From NCBI RefSeq assembly GCF_002213415.1, contig NZ_NJGU01000010.1, forward strand, positions 62,001-126,000: a stretch of DNA of 64,000 nt, written 5' to 3'. Made by a program: the position numbers and the translations under genes. The notes under the pieces are model-generated. The model searched no databases. It was not told where the DNA came from and worked only from the letters and a program-made list of their open reading frames with translations. This DNA is from Herbaspirillum robiniae. GTDB lineage: Bacteria; Pseudomonadota; Gammaproteobacteria; Burkholderiales; Burkholderiaceae_D. This document shows positions 26,942 through 36,169 of this stretch, in pieces. How positions within the stretch are numbered: the first letter of the stretch is position 1; every line of letters begins with the position of its first letter.

Positions 26942-27432
26942 CGTCGTTCGGGGTGAGTAGCTGCTTATGCGGCGTATCGAAGTCGGCGTGCATACGGTTG
27001 TTTGACGCTCGGGTAGTCTGGTATTGCTGCCTGCAGATGTACCGGCTCTATGCTTTTCTTTCTCCGGTCGAAGCGGAGCGCCGGGGGCGGCCCGGCAGCC
27101 GCTCACTTTTCTTGCTCCGCCAAGAAAAGTAAGCAAAAGAAGGCGGCGGCTACCGCCCAGCCCCTTCGGGGTACCCGCTGAACCGCACGAAAAAATGGGA
27201 AAGGAGGCAAGTCGCTGCGCTCCGGCCTCCTTTCTGATCCATTTTTCCGCACGGTTCAGCGGCTGGGCAGAAGCGGACTTCCGATTCGGCTCGCCTGCGG
27301 CTTTGCCTTGTTTTTTTCGTGCTCGCCTTCGGCCTCGCGTGCTTGCCACTCGCCTGCGGCATCGATTTCGTGGCTCGCTATCCTGCTTTCTCCGTCATCC
27401 CGGCGAAGGCCGGGATCCAGCGTCGTTCGTCG
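26942..27432 (+). repeat. Dispersed intergenic element, copy 2
   Basis: This copy matches 9833-10320: the same core at about 27060-27145, a hairpin in the same place, a region rich in CTCGCCTGCGGC-like motifs, and the terminal REP-like palindrome (ATCCCGGC at 27397, GCCGGGAT at 27409). It fills most of the gap between the second SDR gene and the convergent LysR gene. Open frames can be drawn through it but show no domain or codon signal. The sequence from 27433 to 27535 shows nothing else. Confidence 0.8.
27175..27262. repeat. Long hairpin inside dispersed element copy 2
   Basis: CCGCTGAACCG (27175-27185) pairs with CGGTTCAGCGG (27252-27262), AAAAATGG (27191-27198) with CCATTTTT (27239-27246), and GAAAGGAGGC (27199-27208) with GCCTCCTTTC (27225-27234). 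The outer and inner stems differ in sequence from those of copy 1 but remain perfectly paired. Confidence 0.85.
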
Positions 27433-27535
27433 TGATCCGCGCAAGGGGGCAAGCCAATCCTCATCGTTCCAGTGGCCCGGTCCGTCATCTCATCGACGCC
27501 AGCCCGCAGTCGCCGGCAAGAAAACGAAGCCCATC

Positions 27536-28438
27536 TCAATTTCCCACCGGCCGCACCTTCCGCCAGACCTCCACCGCCGTATCCGCAAAGGTCCTGATGC
27601 AGGGATTGGAGTTTTCCTTGTTCCAGATCACCGCCACTTCCACCACCGGCGCATTGATCAGCGGCTTGAACACCGTCGTCTCCAGGTGCATGGCCTGCAT
27701 GGAGGTCGGCACCAGCGCCACGCCCAGGCCTTCGCCGACCAGGTTGACGATGGTCTGCTGCAGGTTGGCTTCCAGCACGATGCGCGGGCGAAAGCCGTTG
27801 GACTGGCAGTGGTTGACGATGATGTCGAACACCACCGGCGCGATGCTGCGCGGGATGCTGACGAAAGAGTCGTCGGCCAGCTCGGCCACCGAGATCGCCG
27901 GCTTGGCGGCCAGCCGGTGGTCGCGCGGCAGCACCGCTAGCAGCGGCTCGGCGTAGATGGTGTGGCTGTCCAGGCGGCTGCAGTCTTCGGGGCGGTACAT
28001 GATGCCCACGTCCACCTTTTCATCTTCGATGTCGGTGGCCAGCAGGTTGGGGACGTGCTCGGTCAGGCGCATGTCGACCTCGGGATAGGCGGCCGAGTAA
28101 TGGCGGGTGACCGAGGGCAGGATGTTGTAGGCGGTGGACATCATGAAGCCGACCTTCAGCGCGCCGCTCTTGCCGGTGCTGGACGACGATACGTTGCGTT
28201 TCGCCCGCTCCAGTGCCTTGAAAATTTCTGTGGTGTCGCGATAAAAATATTTGCCGGCCGGGGTCAGCTGGATGGCCCGTTTGCTGCGGTCGAACAATTG
28301 CGCGCCGAGTTCCTTCTCGAGCGCTGCAATCTGCCGTGTGAGCGGGGGTTGTGAGATATGCAACAGCGCCGCGGCACGTCCGAAATGGAGCGTTTCTGCT
28401 ACGGTGCGGAAATAGCTGAGGTGTCTCAGTTCGATCAT
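27536..28438 (-). CDS. LysR-family regulator, CatR/BenM-like
   Basis: A 300-residue LysR-type regulator. The N-terminal HTH reads LRHLSYFRTVAETLHFGRAA then SQPPLTRQIAALEKELG, typical of the CbnR/CatM/BenM group that senses aromatic or dicarboxylic intermediates. An effector-binding domain follows. The gene is divergent from the sigma-54 activator gene; a perfect T-N11-A palindrome lies only 3 bp upstream of its ATG, suggesting autoregulation and control of the divergent gene. It is convergent with the TRAP/SDR operon, so it is a good candidate sensor for the pathway. A product of the pathway as inducer is inference. Confidence 0.9.
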   Translation of the reverse strand: MIELRHLSYFRTVAETLHFGRAAALLHISQPPLTRQIAALEKELGAQLFDRSKRAIQLTPAGKYFYRDTTEIFKALERAKRNVSSSSTGKSGALKVGFMMSTAYNILPSVTRHYSAAYPEVDMRLTEHVPNLLATDIEDEKVDVGIMYRPEDCSRLDSHTIYAEPLLAVLPRDHRLAAKPAISVAELADDSFVSIPRSIAPVVFDIIVNHCQSNGFRPRIVLEANLQQTIVNLVGEGLGVALVPTSMQAMHLETTVFKPLINAPVVEVAVIWNKENSNPCIRTFADTAVEVWRKVRPVGN

Positions 28439-28441
28439 TTG

Positions 28442-28456
28442 ATACCTTCAAGGTAT
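28442..28456. promoter_or_regulatory. LysR box (T-N11-A palindrome)
   Basis: ATACCTTCAAGGTAT is a perfect palindrome around a central C, with T at 28443 and A at 28455 (T-N11-A, the LysR consensus). It lies between the LysR start codon (28438) and the divergent activator gene (28611). Confidence 0.65.
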
Positions 28457-28610
28457 TGATTCTGTCTGTACATTGTATTGGAAGTCATCAAATAGTCTCG
28501 TTATTCTTCGACGCAGAGGTGGCAAACTTGCGACCGCCTCAAAGGTGGAAGCCGCCAAAAGCGCGCCCGCCGCGAATAAGAAGAAAAGCAGTTCACGACA
28601 GGAGACAATC

Positions 28611-29738
28611 ATGCCGACACAAACGGTAGACCTACCTTTGGCAGAAAGCGTCAGAACAGCCGGTTCGAATTCTTCCCGCAATGCGCCGCGCTACCGCGCC
28701 ATCGAACAGTTGGCCGTTGGCGACGAAGTCATGCGCGACCTGGTCGAGCGCGGCAAGCGCCTGATCGACCGCGGCATTCCCATTCTTATTCTTGGCGAAA
28801 CCGGCACCGGCAAGGAATACCTGTCGCGCGCCCTGCACGAATACAGCGAGCGCCGTCGCGCCGCCTGGGTGGCGGTGAACTGCGCCTCGATTCCCGAGAG
28901 CCTGGCCGAGAGCGAACTGTTCGGCTACTGCAAGGGCGCCTTCTCCGGCGCGCTGCCCGGCGGCATGAAAGGCAAGGTGCAGCAGGCCGACGGCGGCACG
29001 CTGTTCCTGGACGAGATCGGCGACATGCCGTTCGCGCTGCAGACGCGCCTGTTGCGCGTGCTCTCCGAGCGCGAGGTGATTCCGCTGGGCGCGATGCGTC
29101 CGGTGCCGGTGGACGTGCAGCTGATCTGCGCCACCCATCAGGACTTGAAGACGCTGATCGCCGACGGCCGCTTCCGCGAAGACCTCTACTACCGCATCGC
29201 CGGCGGCGTGCTGCGCCTGCCCGCGCTGCGCGACCGCGCCGACCGCCGCCGCGTGATCATGGACATGATCGCCGCCGAGCTGGCGGTGGACGAAGCCGAC
29301 GAGCGCATGATCGCGCCGGCCGCGCTGCAGCGCATGCTGGCCTATCCGTGGCCGGGCAACCTGCGCCAGATGCATGCGGTGATCCGCTACAGCTGTGCGG
29401 TCATGGACGGCGGGCGCATCGAAGTGCGCGACCTGCCCGAAGAACTGATGCAATTCCAGGCGGCGAACCTGGGCCATACCGGCCACGCCGCCAATGTCCG
29501 CCCCATCGTGCCACAAGCCGATGCGGCGGCCGCTCTCGCCCATCCTGCCCGCCAATCAGGCGAAGCGCTCCGGGATGAGCGCACGCGCGTTATCGATGCG
29601 CTGATCGGCAGTCGCTGGAACATCTCCGCCGCCTCGCGGCAACTGGGGATGTGCCGCGCCTCGCTGTATCGCAAGCTGCGCCAGCTGGATATTCCACACG
29701 TGCGCGACCAGGCGATGCCGGCCTATGCCGTCGCCTGA
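28611..29738 (+). CDS. Sigma-54-dependent activator without a sensor domain (AcoR-like AAA+ and Fis HTH)
   Basis: A 375-residue protein. After only about 40 residues the AAA+ domain begins: Walker A GETGTGKE (62-69), sigma-54 contact loop GAFSGA (109-114) where GAFTGA is usual, Walker B LFLDEIGDMP (131-140), an arginine-rich sensor region (GRFREDLYYRI), and WPGNLRQ. A Fis-type helix-turn-helix closes the protein (NISAASRQLGMCRASLYRKL). No GAF, PAS or receiver domain precedes the AAA+ domain, so activity is probably set by its amount. The ATG at 28611 has an ideal GGAG site; an in-frame start at 28473 adds 46 basic residues and no domain. The closest architecture is the C-terminal half of AcoR. 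It is divergent from the LysR gene and likely acts at the promoters near 21.6 and 22.1 kb. Confidence 0.85.
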   Translation: MPTQTVDLPLAESVRTAGSNSSRNAPRYRAIEQLAVGDEVMRDLVERGKRLIDRGIPILILGETGTGKEYLSRALHEYSERRRAAWVAVNCASIPESLAESELFGYCKGAFSGALPGGMKGKVQQADGGTLFLDEIGDMPFALQTRLLRVLSEREVIPLGAMRPVPVDVQLICATHQDLKTLIADGRFREDLYYRIAGGVLRLPALRDRADRRRVIMDMIAAELAVDEADERMIAPAALQRMLAYPWPGNLRQMHAVIRYSCAVMDGGRIEVRDLPEELMQFQAANLGHTGHAANVRPIVPQADAAAALAHPARQSGEALRDERTRVIDALIGSRWNISAASRQLGMCRASLYRKLRQLDIPHVRDQAMPAYAVA

Positions 29739-29784
29739 GCCGGCAGGGCGCCCAGCGGCGCGACGACGGCTCCACACACGCTAG

Positions 29785-30897
<1,113 letters not shown>

Positions 30898-30923
30898 CAC
30901 CAGCTCGAATCCAAGAACTAAGA

Positions 30924-30958
30924 TTGTTCTTTGTTCTTTGTTCTTTGTTCTTTGTTCT
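30924..30958. repeat. Heptanucleotide tandem repeat, 5 x TTGTTCT
   Basis: Five exact copies of TTGTTCT follow ilvC within the 312-bp gap before the GGDEF-EAL gene. The words CCAAGAACTAA occur just before it as well as at the ilvC stop, so the end of ilvC appears partly duplicated here. The rest of the gap shows no gene; the sequence TTGACA at 31122 is a possible -35 element without a clear -10. Confidence 0.9.
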
Positions 30959-31209
30959 TGTTGCATTGCTGGTACGGAAAAGGACGCTTCGGCGTCCTTT
31001 TTCTTTTGGCGTATGCAGTGCCCGGAAAAACAAGCCGGCAACGCGCCGCCATGCTGCAAGAACGACCCTCCCGACGCCACATGAAAACACCTCACGCAAC
31101 ACCCGCCCGTTTGTCATCAACTTGACACATTGCCGTACTAATCTGCTCCGGCTCAAGGGGAAACAAGCGCGCGCCGGGCTCGCCGGCGCAATGTTCAAGC
31201 GGGTGGGGA

Positions 31210-33570
31210 TTGCGTAAGCCTAGATCTTTGGAGCCTAAAAGGCTGCTGACCGAGTTTCTCGCGGGCCGCGGGATGTCGGTCGGCCTGGCATTGCTGTCGG
31301 CCTGCGTGCTGGTGATGCTGTGGTACCTGACCATCACCCGCGTGGAAAACGAGAAGGACCTGGCCATCGCCGGCTCCATCGCCGACAGCAAGAACGTCGC
31401 CGCCATCGTCTCGGCCAACCTCGATGAAGTGCTCGGCAAGACGCTGCTGTATTCGCGCATCGGCGAAGCCATGCTCAACGGCGAGCACCAGACCGCGCCT
31501 TATCTCAACCCGCTGTTCAACGGCGACTCCGCCTACCTGCGCGTGGCCATGTTCGACGCCGCCGGCCGCCTGGTCTATTCGTCGGCGCGGCAGAGGGAAG
31601 AACCCGAACTGAGCAAGCTGATCAACGCCGGTTTCATGAGCTCGCTGACCTCGGCGCGCAACCAGAACCAGATGATCATCAACCCGCCCAACAACCGCGA
31701 CGGCTACAGCTGGCGCGTGCCCTTGCTGATCCCGCTGCAGAACGACAAGGGCGAACTCCGGGGATTCTTCGCCGCCATCCTCGACCTCGGCTACTTCCTC
31801 AAGACCTACCAGGAAGTCAGCGTGGCCGGCGCCAGCCGTATCGAGATCATCAACGCCGCCGGCCTGCAGCTGGCCGAGCTGTCGGGCGGCATCCTCTCCG
31901 GCGGCTCCAACTACGCCGGCCAGGACTACGCGCTGTTCCTGCTGGCCGGCAAGGGCGACGGCCTGATTCACGCGCTGCGCCCCGGCGACGAGGTGCAGCA
32001 TGTGGGCGTGCAGCGGCGCCTGCTGCACTATCCGTTGGCGGTGGTGGTCAGTCGCGATCCGCAGCAGCTGCTGGGCAAGCTGTGGCCGGCGCACCGCCAG
32101 TACTACGTGCAGGCCATCGCCATTTCGATCGCCATCGTGCTGCTGACCGCTGGCCTGATCAACCTGGCGCATCGCCGCCGCTTCCTCTACGAGAAGCTGC
32201 TGTATTCCGAGCGCGAGAAGAGCGGGCTGATCAACCAGCTGGAGCAGGAAAAGTCGCGCGCCTACCAATTGGCCTCGCACGACTACCTGACCGGCATCCC
32301 CAACCGCATGCTGTTCTACGAACTGGCTTCGACCGAGCTCTCGCGCGCCAAGCGCAGCCGCAACCTGTATGCGCTGTTCTTCCTCGACCTCGACAAGTTC
32401 AAGCTGATCAACGATACCCAGGGGCACGCCGTGGGCGATGCGCTGCTGCAGGAAGTGGCGCGCCGCTTGCGCGCCGCGCTGCGCGAGTACGACCTGGTGG
32501 CGCGCCTGGGCGGCGACGAGTTCGTGGTGATGGTGTCCGAGATCCGCAATGAAGAAAGTGTGGCCGAGATCGCCGACAAGCTGGTCGAGAGCATCCGCGC
32601 GCCGTATCCCGACCTGCTGGGCAGCTACGTGGAGACCGCGCCCAGCATCGGTATCGCGCTGTATCCGCGCGACGGCCAGACCATCGAGGAACTGATGACC
32701 AACGCCGACTCGGCGATGTACACCGCCAAGACCTCCGGCACCGGCCTGTACCGCTTCTACGACGCGTCGCTCAACGCCATCGCGGTACGCGGCCTGGAGC
32801 TGCTGGGCCGCTTCCGCCAGGCGCTGAAGGAAAACGAATTCTGCCTGCACTACCAGCCCAAGGTGGAGCTGCAGCAATTCCGGGTGACCGGCATGGAAGC
32901 GCTGATCCGCTGGCAGCATCCCGAGCACGGCCTGATCTTTCCCGGCGAATTCATCGGCCTGGCGGAGGCGCATGATCTGGTGGTGCCGCTGGGCCACTGG
33001 ATCATCGAGGCGGTCTGTCGCCAGCTGGCGCAGTGGCGGGCCCACGGCGCGCCGCTGCTGCCGGTGGCGATCAACGTTTCGGCCAAGCAGCTGCGCGACG
33101 AGAGCCTGATCGGCACCGTGCGCGAGTCGCTGCGGCGCCACCAGCTCACGCCCGACCTGCTGGAGATCGAAGTGACCGAGAGCTGCTTCATCGAAGACGT
33201 CGAGACCGCGCGCGCCACGCTGGAGAAGCTGCGCGCCGAAGGCCTGAAGATCTATCTGGACGACTACGGCACCGGCTATTCCGGCCTCAGCCACATCAAG
33301 ACGCTGCCGGTCTATGCGCTCAAGATCGACCGCTCCTTCATCAGCGACATCAGGAACGACAACAGCGACGGCATGATCGTCGCCTCCACCGTCACGCTGG
33401 CGCGCAACCTGGGGCTGAAGGTGGTGGCCGAGGGCGTGGAGACCAAGGAGCAGCTGATGCACCTGAAGGTGATGGGGTGCGACCAGGTGCAGGGCTTCTA
33501 CCTGCAGCGCCCGGTTCCCGCGGACCAGCTGGAGGCCATCTTGCAAAAGGGAAGGTACGAGATCGCATGA
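31210..33570 (+). CDS. Membrane GGDEF-EAL protein with periplasmic sensor region
   Basis: A 786-residue cyclic-di-GMP enzyme. Residues ~22-42 form one membrane span, ~45-300 a periplasmic sensor region (CHASE/Cache-like in length), and ~300-325 a second span. The GGDEF domain keeps RLGGDEFVVM with the inhibitory RxxD site (REYD) upstream. The EAL domain keeps GMEALIRWQHP and DDYGTGYSGL, so both diguanylate cyclase and phosphodiesterase activity are possible. The start is a TTG at 31210; an ATG at 31273 would remove the positive N-terminus before the first span. It is translationally coupled to a periplasmic PhnD-like protein gene, which suggests a two-part sensor. Confidence 0.9.
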   Translation: MRKPRSLEPKRLLTEFLAGRGMSVGLALLSACVLVMLWYLTITRVENEKDLAIAGSIADSKNVAAIVSANLDEVLGKTLLYSRIGEAMLNGEHQTAPYLNPLFNGDSAYLRVAMFDAAGRLVYSSARQREEPELSKLINAGFMSSLTSARNQNQMIINPPNNRDGYSWRVPLLIPLQNDKGELRGFFAAILDLGYFLKTYQEVSVAGASRIEIINAAGLQLAELSGGILSGGSNYAGQDYALFLLAGKGDGLIHALRPGDEVQHVGVQRRLLHYPLAVVVSRDPQQLLGKLWPAHRQYYVQAIAISIAIVLLTAGLINLAHRRRFLYEKLLYSEREKSGLINQLEQEKSRAYQLASHDYLTGIPNRMLFYELASTELSRAKRSRNLYALFFLDLDKFKLINDTQGHAVGDALLQEVARRLRAALREYDLVARLGGDEFVVMVSEIRNEESVAEIADKLVESIRAPYPDLLGSYVETAPSIGIALYPRDGQTIEELMTNADSAMYTAKTSGTGLYRFYDASLNAIAVRGLELLGRFRQALKENEFCLHYQPKVELQQFRVTGMEALIRWQHPEHGLIFPGEFIGLAEAHDLVVPLGHWIIEAVCRQLAQWRAHGAPLLPVAINVSAKQLRDESLIGTVRESLRRHQLTPDLLEIEVTESCFIEDVETARATLEKLRAEGLKIYLDDYGTGYSGLSHIKTLPVYALKIDRSFISDIRNDNSDGMIVASTVTLARNLGLKVVAEGVETKEQLMHLKVMGCDQVQGFYLQRPVPADQLEAILQKGRYEIA

Positions 33571-34454
33571 GGACTATTGCCGCGCTTGCCGCCCTCCTGG
33601 CCGCCGCGCTGGGCCTTGCCGCGCAGCCCGCCGCAGCGCAAAGCGCCGGTGCCTGCGAGCGCCCGGCGCGCCTGCGCTTTTCCTTCATTCCGCAAGGCAG
33701 CGACGAAGACCAGCAGAACGCCATGGACCCGCTGCTCGACGAGCTGCGCGAGCAGCTGAAGATTCCGGTCGAGATGGTGGTGCCGTCGTCGTACGGCGCG
33801 GTGATCGAAGGCTTGATCGCCGGCGCCGTCGACATCGCGCGGCTGGGGCCGGCATCCTATGTCTCCGCGCACAAGGGCGATCCGCAGGTCACGCCCTTCG
33901 CCTCGATGGAGCAGCAGGAGCCCAATTTCGCCCAGGGCGGCGCCTCGGCGGTCTACTACTCGCTATTGATCACGCGCCAGCAGGGGCCCTACGACAGCGT
34001 CGCCTCGCTGCGCGGCAAGGTGCTGGCGCTGGCCGACCCGGACAGCACCTCGGGGGCGCTGATCCCGCGCCATGTCTTCGCGCGCCAGAACGGATTCCAG
34101 CTGGCGAAGTACTTTTCTCGCATCGGTTATTCGGGCAACCATGAGCAGTCGGTGCTGGCGGTGATGAACCGCAATGCCGACGCCGCCTTCGTGGCCAGCA
34201 CCAACCTTTCTCACATGATCAGCGAGGGCAAGCTGAAGAAACGCGATGTGCGCGTGCTGTGGCGCTCGGCGCCGATTCCTTTCGATCCCTTCGTCTACCG
34301 CGGCCAGCTGTGCGCCGACATCCGCAACAAGATCCGCGCGGTGTTCCTCAACAACAAGTCGCCGCAGGTCCAGGCCACGCTGCGCAGCCTGCACGCCACC
34401 CGCTTCGTGGCGGTGCGCGACGCCGATTACCGCATCATCCGCGACCTGCCTTGA
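33567..34454 (+). CDS. PhnD-like periplasmic binding protein coupled to the GGDEF-EAL protein
   Basis: A 295-residue protein with a cleavable signal peptide (LAALLAAALGLAAQPAAAQS) and the PhnD/SsuA/transferrin-like fold: RLRFSFIPQGSDEDQQNAMDPL, then SYGAVIEGLIAGAVDIARLGPASY, as in phosphonate-binding proteins. No ABC permease or ATPase gene lies nearby. Its ATG overlaps the stop codon of the GGDEF-EAL gene (ATGA), so both are made together. The likely role is to bind a ligand in the periplasm and signal through the membrane c-di-GMP enzyme. The ligand (phosphonate, phosphate, or another oxyanion) is inference only. Confidence 0.88.
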   Translation: MRTIAALAALLAAALGLAAQPAAAQSAGACERPARLRFSFIPQGSDEDQQNAMDPLLDELREQLKIPVEMVVPSSYGAVIEGLIAGAVDIARLGPASYVSAHKGDPQVTPFASMEQQEPNFAQGGASAVYYSLLITRQQGPYDSVASLRGKVLALADPDSTSGALIPRHVFARQNGFQLAKYFSRIGYSGNHEQSVLAVMNRNADAAFVASTNLSHMISEGKLKKRDVRVLWRSAPIPFDPFVYRGQLCADIRNKIRAVFLNNKSPQVQATLRSLHATRFVAVRDADYRIIRDLP

Positions 34455-34534
34455 TCGGGCGCAGTCGGGCGGGCGCACAAGCGGCCCGGACTGCAGTAAC
34501 ATCTTCACTCCCGTTTTCTGCCCTGGAGTGCTCC

Positions 34535-35179
34535 ATGCAACTGATAGGCATGCTCGATTCGCCCTTCGTGCGTCGCGTCGCGATTTCCCTGCAACTGCTG
34601 GACTTGCCGTTTGATCATCAATCGGTGTCGGTCTTTCGCACCTTCGACCAGTTCCGCGGCATCAACCCGGTAGTCAAGGCGCCCACGCTGGTCTGCGACG
34701 ACGGCGAGGTGCTGATGGATTCCAGCCTGATCCTGGAATACGCCGAAGCCCTGTCGGCGGCGGTCTCGGGACGCAGCCTGGTGCCGTCCGACATTCCCGG
34801 CCTGCAGCGTTCGCTGCGCCTGACCGGGCTGGCGCTGGCGGCCTGCGAGAAGAGCGTGCAGATCATCTATGAACACGAGCTGCGTCCGGCCGAGAAGCTG
34901 CACCAGCCGTGGCTCGCGCGCGTATCGGGCCAGCTGCTGGCAGCCTACGACGCGCTGGAAGCCGCGTTCGAGAAGCAGCCGCCGGTCGTCACCAGCGCCG
35001 GCATCGACCAGGCCGCGCTGTCGGCGGCGGTGGCCTGGCGCTTCACGCAGCAGATGGTGCCCGACGCCGTGCCGGCGGCGCGCTATCCGGCGCTGCAGGC
35101 CCTGTCGGCGGCCGCCGAGTGCCTGCCTGAATTCGCCGCCGCTCCGCACGGCGACGGTGTCTATCGTCGTGCGGACTGA
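34535..35179 (+). CDS. Glutathione S-transferase family protein
   Basis: A 214-residue GST. The N-terminal thioredoxin-like domain reads MQLIGMLDSPFVRRVAISLQ and ends with VKAPTLVCDDGEVLMDSSLILEYAE, where the proline and serine contact glutathione. A helical C-terminal domain follows. The ATG at 34535 follows CTGGAGTG; the longer open frame upstream runs inside the PhnD-like gene. A gamma-glutamylcyclotransferase gene follows directly and glutathione peroxidase is convergent, so the three form a small glutathione-related group. The substrate is unknown. Confidence 0.92.
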   Translation: MQLIGMLDSPFVRRVAISLQLLDLPFDHQSVSVFRTFDQFRGINPVVKAPTLVCDDGEVLMDSSLILEYAEALSAAVSGRSLVPSDIPGLQRSLRLTGLALAACEKSVQIIYEHELRPAEKLHQPWLARVSGQLLAAYDALEAAFEKQPPVVTSAGIDQAALSAAVAWRFTQQMVPDAVPAARYPALQALSAAAECLPEFAAAPHGDGVYRRAD

Positions 35180-35192
35180 GGCCGGAGCCGGT

Positions 35193-35582
35193 TTGCCCTG
35201 GGTGTTCGTCTATGGCACGCTCAAGCGCGGCCAGTCCAATGTGCAGGTGATGGCGGGCGCGCGCTTCGCGGCGCCGGCCCTGAGCGTGCAGCCGTGGAGG
35301 CTGGTGGCCTTGCGCCATTACCCGGCGCTGGTGCGCGAGGCCGGGCCGGCGCGCATCGCCGGCGAGCTGTGGGAGGTGCCCGAAGCGATGATGGCGATGC
35401 TGGATCGCTTCGAGGAAGTGCCCGCGCTCTACACGCGGCACGAGATCGAGGTGGAGTGTCTGGCGGCCGACGAGGCGGGGAGCCTTGCCGCCGGTGCGCG
35501 CCTGCCGGCGCACACCTATTTCATGCCCGCCGCGCAGGCCGCGGCCGGGCGCGAGCTCCTGACGGGCGCCTGGCCCGCCTGA
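35193..35582 (+). CDS. Gamma-glutamylcyclotransferase-like (AIG2) protein, TTG start
   Basis: A 129-residue protein with the AIG2/GGCT signature FVYGTLKRG at the N-terminus and the catalytic glutamate in the LDRFEEVPALYTR region. Family members cleave gamma-glutamyl amides such as gamma-glutamylamines to 5-oxoproline. The TTG at 35193 with GGAG five bases upstream places the signature at the usual position; an alternative GTG at 35169 would overlap the GST stop. Either way it is translated close to, or coupled with, the GST gene. It ends 26 bp before the convergent glutathione peroxidase gene. Confidence 0.8.
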   Translation: MPWVFVYGTLKRGQSNVQVMAGARFAAPALSVQPWRLVALRHYPALVREAGPARIAGELWEVPEAMMAMLDRFEEVPALYTRHEIEVECLAADEAGSLAAGARLPAHTYFMPAAQAAAGRELLTGAWPA

Positions 35583-35608
35583 GCTCTGGTCGGGCGGTGG
35601 TGGCCGAT

Positions 35609-36094
35609 TTATTCGGCCAGCAGCGCCTCGATGTCGGAAATCATTTCCTCCGGCCGCGTCTGCGGCGCGTAGCGCTTGAAGACGCTGCCGTCGCGGCGCA
35701 CCAGGAACTTGGTGAAATTCCATTTGATCGCCTTGCTGCCCAAGAGGCCCGGCGCTTCCTTTTTCAGGAACCTGAACAGCGGGTCGGCGCCGTCGCCGTT
35801 GACGTCGATCTTGGCGAACAGCGGGAAGCTCACGCCGTAGTTCTTTTCGCAGAACGCGCCGATTTCCTCGGCGTTACCCGGCTCCTGCGAACCGAACTGG
35901 TTGCAGGGGAAGGCCATTACCTCCAGGCCGCGCGTCTTGAACTGGCGATGGATGTGCTCCAGCCCGTTGTATTGCGGCGTGAAGCCGCATTTGCTGGCGG
36001 TATTGGCGATCAGCATCACCTTGCCGCGCAGCTGTTCCATCGGGAATTCGCTGTCGTCGGCCAGCTTGGGCTTGAAATCGTAAACGGTGGTCAT
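35609..36094 (-). CDS. Glutathione peroxidase family protein
   Basis: A 161-residue thiol peroxidase of the glutathione peroxidase family. The peroxidatic cysteine is in NTASKCGFTPQY, a glutamine in the NQFG block and tryptophan in the KWNFTKFLV block complete the catalytic set. Most bacterial forms use thioredoxin as reductant. It is convergent with the GST/GGCT pair and lies upstream of the minus-strand pilT. The ATG at 36094 is followed by a normal N-terminus. Confidence 0.94.
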   Translation of the reverse strand: MTTVYDFKPKLADDSEFPMEQLRGKVMLIANTASKCGFTPQYNGLEHIHRQFKTRGLEVMAFPCNQFGSQEPGNAEEIGAFCEKNYGVSFPLFAKIDVNGDGADPLFRFLKKEAPGLLGSKAIKWNFTKFLVRRDGSVFKRYAPQTRPEEMISDIEALLAE

Positions 36095-36169
36095 GGCGTT
36101 CGCCCCTGAATTTTTCCTGGCGCCATTCTAAACCCGGGCGTGCGCCGGTGCCATGCCCGGCGTACGCAT

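Noticed and set aside
28473-28610. N-terminal extension of the sigma-54 activator from the start at 28473
   Set aside because: The added residues are basic and lack any domain; the ATG at 28611 has a much better ribosome site.
31122-31150. Sigma-70 promoter for the GGDEF-EAL gene (TTGACA at 31122)
   Set aside because: No acceptable -10 hexamer is found at 16-18 bp; the only similar words are 8-11 bp away.
31195-33546. 783-codon minus-strand frame over the GGDEF-EAL gene
   Set aside because: Antisense of a well-supported gene with intact GGDEF and EAL motifs.
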